Shown here: positions 36,923 to 47,699 of the stretch, in pieces | How positions within the stretch are numbered: position 1 is the stretch's first letter | How the letters are laid out: every line of letters starts with the position of its first letter | Source of the DNA: Isochrysis galbana | Lineage: Eukaryota; Haptophyta; Isochrysidales; Isochrysidaceae | Length of the DNA: 64,000 bases | Reading direction: 5' to 3' | NCBI GenBank assembly: GCA_018136815.1 | Contig: CM030935.1 | Location: 5,710,448-5,774,447, forward strand | Made by a program: the position numbers and the translations under genes | The notes under the pieces: model-generated | What the model was told of the DNA's origin: nothing | Databases searched by the model: none | The model's input: the letters and a program-made list of their open reading frames with translations, nothing else

Positions 36923-38028
36923 TACCAAGAAACGCTCAACACTGAGACACCTTGGCGTTGTTCGCAGTCTCCTGATGGCAGTGCCTTCTCGAAACTACAA
37001 CAGCATACCTCACCGAACCTTGACCGTTCACCGGTGCTTGACATCACGTTCATCCTTTGTCCATTGTATACAAATTGTTGACTGTCGCTTAGCACAACGC
37101 GGTGATCACAGTCGAGTCCCACACTTTGCAAGATTATTGCAAGATGTGACTAGGAACAAGAGTAAGATAGTCTAGCAGTTGCGAGTACAAGTGCAAGTCA
37201 TAAGTCGGTCAAAACCTGATACTACTACTACTAGCCCTCCGTTCCAAAACTGAGATGTGAGAGAGGCTTTGACAAGCAAGGGCGGCGCATAGACTATCGA
37301 ATAATGGTCTTATCATTCTCGCCGCGCGCGTTGACGGCCACCAAGCTAGGGGTGGCGCACATCGTTGAGGAATCCAAAGAAAAGCTAGCCCGGTCACTCA
37401 CTTTTTTAACCACTATTTGCTCCACCTCCCCTGGGTGTCCAAGGATTCCGCAGGGTCCCCCCCCTACCTGCCCCGGCAACTCCCTCCCCCATCCGAACGA
37501 CCCCCTCCCGCCCCACGAAGGGCTAATGGCGTCGGTGAGTGACCCCCCTCCCTTCCCTCGCGCGTGGCGGTCTATTTTGGGAGATTGAGGCGGGCGCTCG
37601 CACGGGAGGGAATCAGAGTAGTGGATGTAGGGCGCATCACTATTAGAAACGCGGAGCTTCCGCGACGTCCGATCGCCCGCGATCGGCCAAAGAATGGCCT
37701 GGAGGTGGTGGCCATGCATAGCCCAGAGCTCTCGCGAGCACGGTGGGGGGTCGCTGGTAGGTCGCACGCCTCCTACTCCAGCTTAGGCAGCAAGCCCGCC
37801 TCTGTCAGCGTCTCCGAAGTCGTTCCCACCGCCGCGCCTACCGCCGGCTTCGCTCCCTCCTCATTGCCCTCAGGCCCTATGGGCCATCCCAATTCGTCAG
37901 AATGCCCTGCTCATGCCAAGGCAGCGCATGGGGTTGACCGACAGGCCCCCCCGGAGGGGAATTGAATTCGGAATTGGTGCTTGAGAGGGGGGACGCGAGG
38001 CGCGAGCGCGAGGCGCCCCCCCATGCTG
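36923..38028. other. Downstream flank of the HECT gene plus an R4 fragment
   Basis: 36923 to about 37250 is the likely 3' untranslated region. No gene is visible to 38028. A short R4 copy lies at 37795-37905 (ending in the CCTCAGGCCCTATGGGCCAT landmark), followed by GCGAGGCGCCCCCCCATGCTG, which leads into palindrome P1 at 38029. Confidence 0.6.
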
Positions 38029-38048
38029 AACTAAGTATAAACTTAGTT
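38029..38048. repeat. Palindrome P1, site 3
   Basis: AACTAAGT-ATAA-ACTTAGTT: perfect arms. It lies between an R4-type left flank and the unique sequence that leads to R2. Confidence 0.88.
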
Positions 38049-38179
38049 GGCGGTGTCGGAAAGTAGGCGATAGCGGCCGGCTTCTAGTAGATTTTTAGCC
38101 CCGAATCTTCAGACTTAGTAGTAAAACCTTTTACTACTTCTTACCGCACTCGCGGCGAATGGAACCACTACCTACTAAT

Positions 38180-38455
38180 AATAATCTAACTGAGCATTAG
38201 TACCACTACTCTCACTAGCCCGGTACTAACACGACAGCCCTCAGCGCACCTGCCCGTACACCTTGGCGCGTGCTGTTGACACAGATACATACACCTATGC
38301 ACCCCTCCAAATCTCCCCCCTCGCATGCCCCCGGCTCCCATTCTAACTCCCCACAAGTTAAAATGAGGGGAAACCCATTGAGGCGGACCGACCTACGTCG
38401 GGCGACTCTCCGGGAAAAAGCACCGGGGGGGGGGGGGGGGGCCTCTCGTCAAAGA
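38180..38455 (+). repeat. Dispersed repeat R2, intact copy
   Basis: Uninterrupted counterpart of 2030-2830, ending in the same poly-G run (17-18 G). It supplies the pre-insertion site for the MITE at 2144-2589. Bases 38456-38828 after it contain only short G- and C-rich runs and no gene. Confidence 0.85.
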
Positions 38456-38828
38456 AGAAGAACGGCCCTTACCAGCTCACGCCGCGAGCGGTTCTCGAGA
38501 AATAAGCAACGGAGTCCCGAAGATACCTGCCACAGGTGTATCCCAAGACGTCTTGAGCCGCTCCCTTCCCATCTCCCTCCTGTCGCCAGCCGCCCCCCTC
38601 CGCCCGTTTGCTAATGCAAACGGGTCTCGTTTCTCACCTCACTCCATCGGGGGGGGGTGCAAATCCCCCCCTCTCCCTCGTTCCATTCTCTTCCGCCCCG
38701 GTCCCTGCGGCGCGTCGCCATGCGGCGCGCCACAGCCTGCTCTCAGAGGTCCTTCAGGGGCGCCCAGAGGGCCAACAGGGGCAGCTCAGGGGGCAGTGGA
38801 GGCTGGGGCTCAGCCCCTGGCTCCCCGG

Positions 38829-39381
38829 TGATCTTTCCCCACCTTCATCTTGTGTCTTCGAGTGGGCGGCCGACTCTGTCCCGACTTATCCTGTAAACAG
38901 GAGCGGGACTTACCGATTTTTCGGTGGGCGGAGCTGAGCTCCGCCCACCCCCTTCTCCGCTCTCTCTCTCCCCTCTCCTGCGGCACGCGCGATGGCGCGC
39001 CTGCGGCAGGCCTCCAGCTGCCCTCTGGCGGCCCCTGGAGGCTCCTGGAGGCCAGCTCAGGGGGCAGAGGAGGCTGGGGCTGGGCCATGGCCTCCCCTGC
39101 CTCTCCCTCGCTGGCGCTCCTGAGCCTCTGGGGCCCCCACGCTGCACCTGTCTGCTTGTCGACCAGGGGGGGAGGGGGGGTTGAAGCAATGGGCTGGCCA
39201 CTACTGGCCAGGATAGGCGAATGGGGTGAGCCTGTGGGGAAGGGAGTGGGTCAGTAGGGTAGTCTCCTCCTGGCAAGCCATCAGGCATGCCTGGAGGATG
39301 GGTGGTTCCTCCCCCATGGCAGGGGAGGAGTGGAGAGGGGGGGGGGGCACCCCCATGGGCGAACTACGTATAAACTTAGTT
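38829..39381 (+). repeat. Dispersed repeat R6, copy 1
   Basis: A roughly 550-bp block about 90% identical by eye to 51591-52151. Landmarks are CGACTTATCCTGTAAACAGG, GGCGGCCCCTGGAGGCTCCT and TCCCCCATGGCAGGGGAGGA. It ends CCCCCATGGGCG followed by palindrome P1 at 39362-39381 (AACTACGT-ATAA-ACTTAGTT). No coding frame is shared with confidence. Confidence 0.88.
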
Positions 39382-39439
39382 CTGTTCAGATTTAGTAGCA
39401 GATGTTTTTTCATCGAAAGGCTTCATCTCCGTCTTCGGG

Positions 39440-39860
39440 CTTGTCTCCCCCACCTCTACCGGCGAGGGAGAGGCAGGGGAGACCAGGGCCCAGCCCAAGC
39501 CTCCTCTGCCCTCTGAGCCAGCCTCCAGGAGTCCAGGAGCCTCCCGGGGTCGCCAGGGGGCAGTTGCATGCCTGTGAGCTCCGACCACCGAAAAATAGGT
39601 AAGTCCCGCGCCCGTTTAAAGGATAAATCGGGACTGAGGCCGCCGCCAGCCCGGTAGCTTAGGAGGCGGAAGGGTGGAACGGATCACGGGGGGGGGGGGG
39701 AGGGGGCACCGGCACCGGACCATATCTAAGCCCTTCACCCCGATCCCCCTAGTGGTGCACGGGGGAGCCGCCTGATGGGGGGGGGGGTGGTAGAAAGTAT
39801 GCTACGTGTAGGTAGTGGTTCCATGCGCCGCGAGTGCGGTAAGAATATTATGAAGTATAT
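39440..39860 (-). repeat. Dispersed repeat R6, copy 2 (inverted)
   Basis: In reverse complement it follows the 51405-51880 copy in order, from the ACCGCACTCGCGGCG-like end through the GGACCATATCTAAGCCCTTC landmark to the Gly/Leu-rich region. It faces copy 1 at 38829-39381, so the two form a diverged inverted pair around about 39385-39440. A short R1 piece overlaps its right end (39845-39910). Bases 39911-40369 hold nothing recognisable. Confidence 0.8.
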
Positions 39861-40369
39861 TTTTCACGAATATTCATGCCTACAGCCTTCAGATGGGCAG
39901 GAATACAACGCCCAAATAAGGAGGGAGCATTCGAGTCAGCGATTAAAGGAAGTTCGAGCCAGGAGAATACCGGAGATCCTTGTCTGAACGAGGGGTACAA
40001 TGAAATTCTGCAATTCTCAATTCTTCCTATCTATGATCTACGAGCTACGAGCTACATCTCGACACGACGACATGTACATGTGCCGTAACGTGCCACTCCT
40101 ATCCCTCCGTATTGCGTCCGTCTATGCCGAGTACTTCTAGCAGTATGTATTCACGGACACCCACATGGCCTTATAGCGATCAATTGCCCTTCACCTCATG
40201 AAATAGTCCAAACGCCAAACGGTCCTTCCTCGGCCTTGACGCTTGACGCCAGAAGTCAATTGCTATGGAGTTCACTTTCCTTTCCATTCAGGTGACGATT
40301 CTTCACCAGACTAGTAGTAGCTGCTGCGACAAGATGAACCAGTGATCCGTGCCTTCATGTATGCTCCAG

Positions 40370-41315
40370 CTATTTATCGTGGTCGCCACTGAACAAGCGC
40401 AAAATTTGTAAGAAGAAAATGAACAAGTTCAAGACATCCAGATACCTACATCGCAATATGTCCCAGGGAAAGCAGAAATCGTGAGTTTTATTCGCATGCA
40501 GACGCATAAATTTGTAAGAGAAGAAGGCGAAGTCCAGAGCATCCTTCACAAATGGTCTGACGATATCATAATGTGCAGCGGAGGGGGGGAAGGGAGGGGT
40601 GTGTGGAAGCAAACTACGCCACTCACAAAGCAATGGCTGCGGGCACATAGTCATCTGGGTCAAAGCGGTGGATGAGTGTCGACACATCGTAGAGCACGAG
40701 GCCGGTGAAGAGTAGCACTCCAGCGCAAGCGTATACAAGCTGGAGCTTCGGGCCAAAGAAAATGGAGAAAATGCCAGCGATGATGAGAACCCAGAGCATT
40801 CCAAACAAGACGAGGCCGATCTGCGAGAAATCCTGCTTAGTGATCAGCGCGAACGATGCAAGTGTACCAAACACGATGGTGGTGATCACCAGGGCCTGCC
40901 AAATGATGCTTCCATAGCCAGCGCTGTATGTGGCGGCGCAAACGAATCCTACCGTGTAAGCTTCCGCCAGTGTGAAGCCGGTAAGGAGGATCAAGTTGAG
41001 CGGGTGGCGGCGCTGGTAGCAGCTGAGGCCGAGCAAGAGGGCAAAGGGAGCGAGGATCGCCGTGTAAAGAGGCCAGCGTGCGACCAAGATGTACTCTCTT
41101 GCTGGACTCGACAGCACGAAGCATGTGGTAGAGCCGAGCGTGAGTAGGAGCTGGAGTGCGACGATGCTCAGCACTTTGCGCACGAAGCCGCTCCGTATCT
41201 CAGCCGGCATCTCGCCGCATAGACCGTCACCGTTGGGTTCCCAGCCAGCGTTGATGTGCTGCCCCGATTCGAGGTCTCGGTACACGCCCGCGCAGCCCCT
41301 CTCGGCGCTCGCCAT
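40370..41315 (-). CDS. LIFEGUARD/TMBIM (BAX inhibitor-1 family) membrane protein, two exons
   Basis: Exon 1 is 41315-40627 and exon 2 is 40445-40370, joined across a 181-nt GT-AG intron (donor GTGAGT, acceptor TGTAG); the result is 254 residues. The ATG at 41315 is the first in frame (an upstream GTG is not used here). A short soluble N-terminus is followed by seven hydrophobic segments. Family signatures are FVRKVLSIVALQLLLTLG in helix 1, LAEAYTVGFVCA, and the C-terminal YDVSTLIHRFDPDDYVPAAIALYLD... then FLQILRLFSGD, which only becomes complete after splicing. The family forms pH-sensitive Ca2+ leak channels of ER/Golgi membranes that modulate Ca2+ homeostasis and cell death. The conserved Asp pair proposed as the pH sensor is visible in the YDVS and DPDDY positions. 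The family call is firm. Confidence 0.93.
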
Positions 41316-41944
41316 CGCTGTTGCTCTCGTCCAGGTGGCAGGCACCCCGGACGGACGGGATGGGATCGGCCGGCTCGCGACGGCCGGCCGGCCGCACCAA
41401 GGTTACTTCTATCGTTAAAAAAGTGGCCGCAGAAGGGAGTGCCCACCCCCGGTATTACGACGGAGCGGCGGGCTGCGAGCGCCGCCAGCGAGGGAGTGGC
41501 CCACCTTCTTGAGACTGTGGATAATAATAAATTATTTATATCCTAGCCAACCCCACTAGCCACTAGCTAATTGGATATAACGCTTCAGTCCCGGAATCGG
41601 AATCCCGCCATGCCTGACGAGTCAGGTGTCCGAGTGATACCGGGATGTCACCCTTTCCGATGCTCCGCCTCCTCTCGACCTCGACTACCGCCGCCTGAGC
41701 TGGCTGGCTAAGGAGTCGAAGCGATGCCTGCTCCAGTCCGGCCTCCTTTACCGGCGAGTTCCAACGAAAGACGGCGAAGAACGCTTATATGCCTATACAT
41801 GCCGAAGTCCATGCGCAACGCCTACCTTGAAGCGTTCCATGATCACCTTTGTCACCTCGGTGATAAGTGATAATCGCATGGCGCGTCGCGAATGCGACAC
41901 ATGGGCCATCCCAATTCGTCAGCGAGAACAAGGCGAGACAGGCC
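41316..41944. other. Intergenic, promoter side of the TMBIM gene
   Basis: No gene or repeat I can support. A short AT-rich stretch (ATAATAATAAATTATTTATAT) lies near 41520-41540. Confidence 0.5.
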
Positions 41945-42185
41945 ACAAAGGTGACGAATTGTGAATTGTGATGGCCCATAGGGCCTGAGGGTAATGAGGA
42001 AGGGGCAAAGCCGGCGGCAGGCGCGGCGAGGGAGACGACTTCGGAGGTGCTGACGGGCTGAAGCCCGTCAGCAGAGGAAGGCGGGCAGGCGGGCTTGAGC
42101 GAGGGCGAGGACGGCGGCGAAAGCGACATCGAACGAGCGGCGAGAGGCGAGGGCGAGTGTGAGGAGGGCTGTGATGGCAGGGGCT
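41945..42185 (-). repeat. Dispersed repeat R4, copy 2 (inverted)
   Basis: Reverse complement of about 7922-8150 with only scattered differences, including the conserved hairpin P2 at 42048-42073. Confidence 0.88.
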
Positions 42186-42232
42186 GGCGAGGCGAGGCGA
42201 GGCTGTAGGGTCTGAGTGTTACGAGAGCGAGA

Positions 42233-42425
42233 GCCTCGCCCCACGACTTTCTCACATAACTCGACTGAAATCAAACCCAGACACTCCGGCCAGACGACGA
42301 CGGACGACGATCAGAAGGCGATCTGTTGGCGATCCCGTCTGGAAGGGGAACCGCACCATAACGGAAACGAGAGGCAATCTTGCTACGCAGGATTCCAAGA
42401 GACCTACCAAATAAGACGAAAGGAG
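42233..42425 (+). repeat. Dispersed repeat R7, copy 1
   Basis: Direct repeat of 54763-54945, over 90% identical by eye. Landmarks are CGCCCCACGACTTTCTCACA, GACGACGGACGACGATCAGA and GCGATCCCGTCTGGAAGGGG. No coding frame is shared. From 42426 to 43129 I see no gene, although a minus-strand frame starting at about 43135 shares only its first residues with the minus-strand frame at about 8341 (both read QL...VAMERA just inside palindrome P1). Confidence 0.85.
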
Positions 42426-43129
42426 TGCGATGTGCCTAAGGGGAAGATGCGATGAGATTGCAAATTAAACCTGATTGCCCCCAGAAGCAGATAAAGAAGC
42501 GCAGGGAAGATAGCAAATTAAACCTATTTGCGAGGCGCCTGGGAGGAAGAAAGGTGGGGAAACTTCACTTCTCTTTCGAGAGAAAGAGAGAGGGCGCTCC
42601 ACAACCCCCGATCCCATGCATCCAAGCGAAGCTTTTGACCGAGAACGAGAACGAGAGAATTATAACGATAAATGCCGAACAACGAAGAGAAGCCTAACGA
42701 CGAGTGTCGATTCGCGAATGCGACAAAAGGGGCGCAAGCGCAAGCAGGCAAGGAGGACGCAAACAAGCACGAAGAGGCACGAAGAAGCGCGAAGAGGCGT
42801 GAAGGTGAGAGAGTCGGAAGTCGATCGCGAATGCAACAGCCAGTCGCGACGTCTCGACCGGGCCGTTCCGGAACCCCACACAAGACTCCTTTAGCACTTC
42901 CGGGTCCTCCGTGCGTCGTTCGCAATGCCGTACTCACTTCCAACATGGGTCCCGCGGAAAGCTCCATGAGCTCCCCGCAAGAACCGCGTTCCGCGCTAGT
43001 TGCCGGCGCGCCTTCGCAGGCAATCTCATCCAAGAGTGAGATCAGTCTTGCTGTGACTGTGACACTGCGACATCGGCAATCGGCAAGGGGCCTTAAGGAG
43101 AGAAGAGCCGCGTCGGCGCGCTCCATCGC

Positions 43130-43149
43130 AACCAACTATGAAGTCAGTT
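43130..43149. repeat. Palindrome P1, degenerate site
   Basis: AACCAACT-ATGA-AGTCAGTT. It is degraded, but carries the same GCGCTCCATCGC left flank as site 8333-8352. Bases 43150-43569 hold no recognisable feature. Confidence 0.55.
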
Positions 43150-43569
43150 GCGCCATGGTCAAGAAATGCACCTTCCCCATATTGGTAGTTAAAAAAGCCC
43201 TGTTTGACCACCCTACCGTGGCATTGGCCATTGTATCAGCCAACAAAATATTCGAACAGTCATAAAAGGAGCTGTGGCTCGTGACGATCACACCATCCCT
43301 TTTGTGCTTTTTGATGGCGCTGGTAGATGCCACTGCAACTCCAACTCATCACCAACCCCAGACACATGCCCACACCAAGCACCACCATCAACACCTCTTC
43401 TCACGCCGCCACAAAGATCGTAGGTTCGGTTCACGAGAGAAGTGGAGAGCAGAGCTCATGGGTGCATCGAGGGTGCATTTCTCGGTTGAATACTGCTGGC
43501 CGGCTGCGGCGCCGCCTTGATCTGCGCCCTGGCATTCGCCCTGTCGCTGCATCCATCCTTGCATTTGCT

Positions 43570-43962
43570 CTATATCCCACCCACCCTGATGACCCGATGA
43601 TCATTGCCAAGCTGTTGCCCTATTTTCCACTCCCCCTGCACACTGGGGGTACTGCGGAACGGCTTGTCCCACTTGCTTAATCGCACAGGTCTCGAATCGC
43701 GCAGCAGCTGGATCCGCATCGACACCTGCTTCCAGCTCAGATTCTTGAGAGAGAGAGACTTGTCCCCATCTGCCATGTAGCGGGCCTGCACGTGTGGGTG
43801 TCTGCCGGGCGAGCGCGATGCTATGATCTCGAGGTGTGGGTTGGCCTTGGCGAAGGGTGTAAGCTGTGTCTGGATCCACTCGCGCACACCCGCGCTGCTG
43901 CCACCATAGTCACAATACTTGATGAGCAGCTTTCGCATCTGCCACACGCCGCGCGAGCACAT
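43570..43962 (-). CDS. MRPL43: Mitochondrial large-subunit ribosomal protein mL43
   Basis: Single-exon frame of 130 residues from the ATG at 43962. It matches the plant-type mL43 (L51/S25/CI-B8 thioredoxin-like domain) throughout: CSRGVWQMRKLLIKYCDYGG, SSAGVREWIQTQL, NPHLEI, GRHPHVQARYMADG, LSLKNLSWKQV, then the conserved PSVQGEW near the end. Length fits the family (about 120-160 residues). The protein belongs to the mitoribosomal large subunit; related CI-B8 domains occur in complex I. There is no separate N-terminal presequence, as is common for this family. Very high confidence in the family. Confidence 0.92.
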   Translation of the reverse strand: MCSRGVWQMRKLLIKYCDYGGSSAGVREWIQTQLTPFAKANPHLEIIASRSPGRHPHVQARYMADGDKSLSLKNLSWKQVSMRIQLLRDSRPVRLSKWDKPFRSTPSVQGEWKIGQQLGNDHRVIRVGGI

Positions 43963-44235
43963 CACGCCGCGCCGCCGCCACGCGCGAGCGCTCTGCGTCG
44001 CAAGAGCCGCAGATCTAGTAGAGTACTATTTTCCCGAATATGTAGAGGCTGCCGCTTCATGGGCATGCCCCATTTCTATGGGTGAAAATGAAAATCGGCC
44101 CGTTGACAACGGCTGCCACTGGATAAAAGATGCCCCTAGGCATGCTGTGCGCCGACATGTGCTTTTTTTTCTGATTGATGCACATGGTGACTCACAATGA
44201 CATTTTACATACGCACGCGCACGGAACCAGGAGCC

Positions 44236-46612
44236 TCATGGACAGGCCCCAACGTCGGAGGCGGCGCCGGAGGCACAAACACCACTCTCAAGGCCCACAA
44301 CGAGGGCACTAGCCACTGAAACGGGACTCTTGCGCCACTTCACACACTCTCTCTTCTTGCACCACCCTTTCTTCAAGTTCCCACAGTTGTCACATAACAT
44401 GAACCCCTCCCACGGACACGGAACAATCGCACACATGCACACATCCTTGCACGCTACGAAGGCGTCACGCCGAACACGAGACCGCTCCTCATCTTCGGCG
44501 CGCTTCTCCAGCCGCGCGGCCTTCTTTCTTTGAGCTGCATCCTCTACCTTTGCTGCCTCTTGCTGCCTCTTTTGCTTCTCTCCCCACATGTCCCTAAGAG
44601 TGAAAGATCCGGACAAATGCACCAGCCGCCTACGCGCACGCACGGGACTCGCACTGTCGCCGTCAGCCGCATCAGAGTCATCATCCGACCCAGTGCCACC
44701 CTGCCGCGCGCTCGGGGCGTCTGAACTCAACGACAACACTCCACGCGAAGGATCATACGGCGCTTGTGCCTTCTCCTCAAGCTTCTTTGCAAATTGCTCC
44801 AGCTGCTGCAGCTTCGCATTCGCCGCTGCTAGACTTCCGCGCCGCAAACCCGGCGGCGTGCGCTTGGCCTCTGCCAAAGAGGATGGACCGGGTGAAGACA
44901 CCGAAGCGTCCCTCCGGGCCGCGGCCAACTCTGCATCTTGATCAACAAAATTGGATCGGTCCACTAGCTGAGGGCACAACCTGTTACCTGCGATGCCAAC
45001 ACGCTTCCACGCCTTGATGATGTCGTACCTATCGCACCAGGAGAACCACATGCCGGGGACTCCCAAGCGCTTGCTACCCCCCAATATGCCTAGGAAGTCA
45101 GCAAGGGCGAGGTGGCTGAGTGGGTGGCCGTGCACGGCTAAGTGTGCATCCTTGTATGCGTCCCTAGCCTTATTATATGACCTGTGAAATGAAGAGTTGA
45201 ACTGGTCCAAAGCTTGCAAGAAGCCCGAGGTGCCTGACTCCTCCGTGAAGATACGTATGCCGAGCTCTGCTGCAGGCCCGCTGGTCTCACGTAGAAGGTC
45301 GTCGCTAAAGCGAGAGCAGTGGTTGTCCAACATGAGGACAACCGGGCGCTGAATGGGCTCACCACCTGTGGCTGCCTCCACTGCGCTGCGCTGGGAGATC
45401 CACTCGTCGAGACGGTGGATGTAATGGAGGAACGTCTCCTCTGTCTGCATGCCCTCCGCCGAGTGAACGGGCAAGCACGAGCGCGTTTGCAGGCGTGTGA
45501 CGTCGACCCGATCGTCGAATGTGCACTCCCCTGGTCCCCTGGAGGACACTCGATGAGCATGTCTCCTGTGGCCCACTTCCGCTTCACCACAAGCTGCACC
45601 CCATAATTCCAACCAGAAGCGTCCCATGTCATCATTACAGTGACCGTTTCTTTGTTCCCGCCTGTAAGCTGCCGTGCTGCCTTACCCTTCCTCTTTGCCA
45701 CCTTCGCCCGCCGCCCCTTCTGCGGCACGTCTAGCGGCTGCGGTGTCTCGTCGCCGTTTAACAGCCGCCTTGGGTCTTTGATTACCTATGTAAACGCGAC
45801 GAGATCGATCGGTTTGTGGACAATAATTTCCACAAGATCGCCTCCATGTCTCAAGTGAATGAAGAATGTGAAAGAGGTTAGCGTTGTGCATGCGTGGTGC
45901 GTGGTGCGCGGTGCGCGTGCGAGAGACAGAGGCGTGCATGACTTACCTTTGTGTGGGGATCCATCACGCCTGCGTCAATCAGCTCGCGCTCCAGCCCATA
46001 CTCGCCGAAAAAATGGTTCTCTACTACGGCCTCCCTGTGCTTTTGTGACCTCTTCTCCTCCTCTGCCCTCGAAACCCCTTCGGTGATGTCGATACCACGA
46101 GCCCGCCACCATGGATAGATGCGTTGAAAGAATGTGTGAGACAGGTCGATGTTGGAATTGAGGTGGTTGAGCTCCGGCGTGTTGAGAGGAATAGTACCCT
46201 TGCCGTACTTCTTAGTCTTGTTGGATCTGTGCCGCTCTGCCAGCACAGCGCGTACCTTTACAGAAATCTAGTGCCTGTTTTGGGGGTCGTGAACGTCAGC
46301 GCGAGCCAGAACCCAAGATGCCAACTTGAGCCTCTCAGCGTTTGTGAGAAGCTGTTGGTTGGCATCCCGTGGGGAGTCATCATCAGAGGTGCCCCTCTTC
46401 AGCTCCCACGCCACTTTGCCGCGCGTTGCCTCCGGGAAATGCCCTGTTGCAAGCGCGGCCTTGACGCCAACGCTGTGCGAGCGGCAGTGCGCGGCTGCTC
46501 TGCGCACGTCTTCGACGACGCGCGCCCGCTGTTCTGCGCGCGTATCGCGGGCATGGACTGTGTAGTGGCCCCTCGGCGGCTTGGGCTTGCTGGCGGGCTT
46601 CCTGGGGGCCAT
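44236..46612 (-). pseudogene. DDE (pogo/CENP-B-like) transposase gene with a frame break
   Basis: Minus-strand exons: A from the ATG at 46612 to about 46300; B from about 46255 to 45947 (donor AAG|GTAAGT); C from 45785. Exon C reads VIKDPRRLLNGDETPQPLDV in phase with B, then KETVTVMMTWDASGWNYG. The frame then has to shift at about 45530-45560 to continue into LHYIHRLDEWI, PVVLMLDNHCSRF (the second catalytic Asp) and GTSGFLQALDQFNSSFHRSY, running to the stop at 44236. The DET and LDNH motifs fit the DDE_1 superfamily. The C-terminus carries a Cys-rich cluster (CKDVCMC ... CDNCGNLKKGWCKKREC) that could bind zinc. No intron explains the frame shift, and the A-B intron would be only about 39 nt. 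I therefore regard it as a recently inactivated transposon gene, or a domesticated one with a sequencing error. Terminal inverted repeats were not identified. Confidence 0.7.
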
Positions 46613-46979
46613 GATTGCCTGGGGGGGGAACAGGGGCACGCCCACGAAGCGGGCACGCGCACGAAGCGGCAGCCTCTACAGAAACTTTCACAAGAACACA
46701 AGAATAGACTTTCTCTTCATACTAAAAAAACTTTGAAGATGCCATCTACTGCTCTTAGCTCTTACGACTACCCGCTCCAGGGATCCCGTTGCCATCGCCC
46801 TTATCCCTCGCTCACTCCCCTTTTCGCTGCCTCCCGTCATTCCTTGTTCTTCGGTTTTGGGGGGTTAGGCTAGAAATCGTAACATGACGAAAACCGAAAA
46901 CGCAAAACGCGCCAACAGGCTAGAAATCACTACAATGTCGCTCAGGACCGACGTCCGACGCGAGCGCGGGCGAGCATCG

Positions 46980-47182
46980 GGCCGCTAATCCTACATGGTA
47001 AACACGGGTTTACCGTGTTTGTACAGATGCCAAAAACAGCCCGTTTTCACCGTGTTTCAAACGCCCTCCCTAGCAGCATGCCGGGATTGTGAGGTTCCCG
47101 TGTTTCTAGAAAAGCCAAAAACAGGCCGTATTTGCTGTGTTTGGAGGCCCCCCCTGCCGTGTTTCACATCTAGGCCGCTAAT
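46980..47182. mobile_element. Candidate small MITE (183 bp) with a 10-bp target duplication
   Basis: GGCCGCTAAT is repeated at 46980-46989 and 47173-47182. The enclosed 183 bp begins CCTACATGGTAAACACGG and its other end, in reverse complement, begins TAGATGTGAAACACGG, so the termini are weakly inverted. The interior is built from GTGTTT-containing units. A 9-11 bp duplication would fit a Mutator-like element. The terminal match is short, so this is tentative. Confidence 0.5.
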
Positions 47183-47352
47183 ATCGACGCGTCCCCGTAT
47201 CAGCGCGCCTCAGCCAGCCACAGCGACACAGCCACAGCCATGCGCGCAGGCTGCCGGGCGCACCTCCTACTACCTACTGCCTACTGCTACTACTGCCTCC
47301 CATGCCCATGCCCATGCCCGCCCCCGCCCCCCGCCTCATCGTCGCAAATCGC

Positions 47353-47460
47353 CTTGAGCCACCTCTTGAGAGAGTTGAGGACCGACGCGTATGGGCTTGA
47401 ACGTCTCTCCGAACTCGTGGAAGCTCTCGTCCAAGAGGACAAAAGTGAAGACGTGACAAG
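47353..47460 (-). pseudogene. Fragment of the SANT/Myb-like ORF family
   Basis: About 100 bp match 57527-57630. In this copy, relative to the intact frame, one base is missing within the LDESF(Q/H)EFGE(N/T)F region, so the peptide SPYASVLNSLKRWLK is out of frame with the part before it. It lies between the MITE candidate and the kinesin gene (46613-47699 holds no other gene). Confidence 0.65.
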
Positions 47461-47699
47461 TGAAGCGGCTCTTGGTCTTGGTCTTGCTTGCTGCTGCTGC
47501 TCGTTGGATTACCGGCTAGAGAATAAAGATCTAGATCCCCCCGCCCCGTCCCCGGCGCACGACGGTTTGAAGAAGTCATTTGAAGGTGCCGCCGCGCTAC
47601 CGCAAGCCCGCTACGCCTCTCCCCCCTCTCCCCTCTCTCTCTTCTCGCCCCCGCCCCTCTGCGCGGTGCGCCCGAGCGCAGCCAATCGAGCGGGCCGTG

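Noticed and set aside
38029-39381. The P1-bounded segment as a simple MITE
   Set aside because: No consistent target duplication is visible outside the palindromes, and interior sequences of different P1-bounded segments are unrelated.
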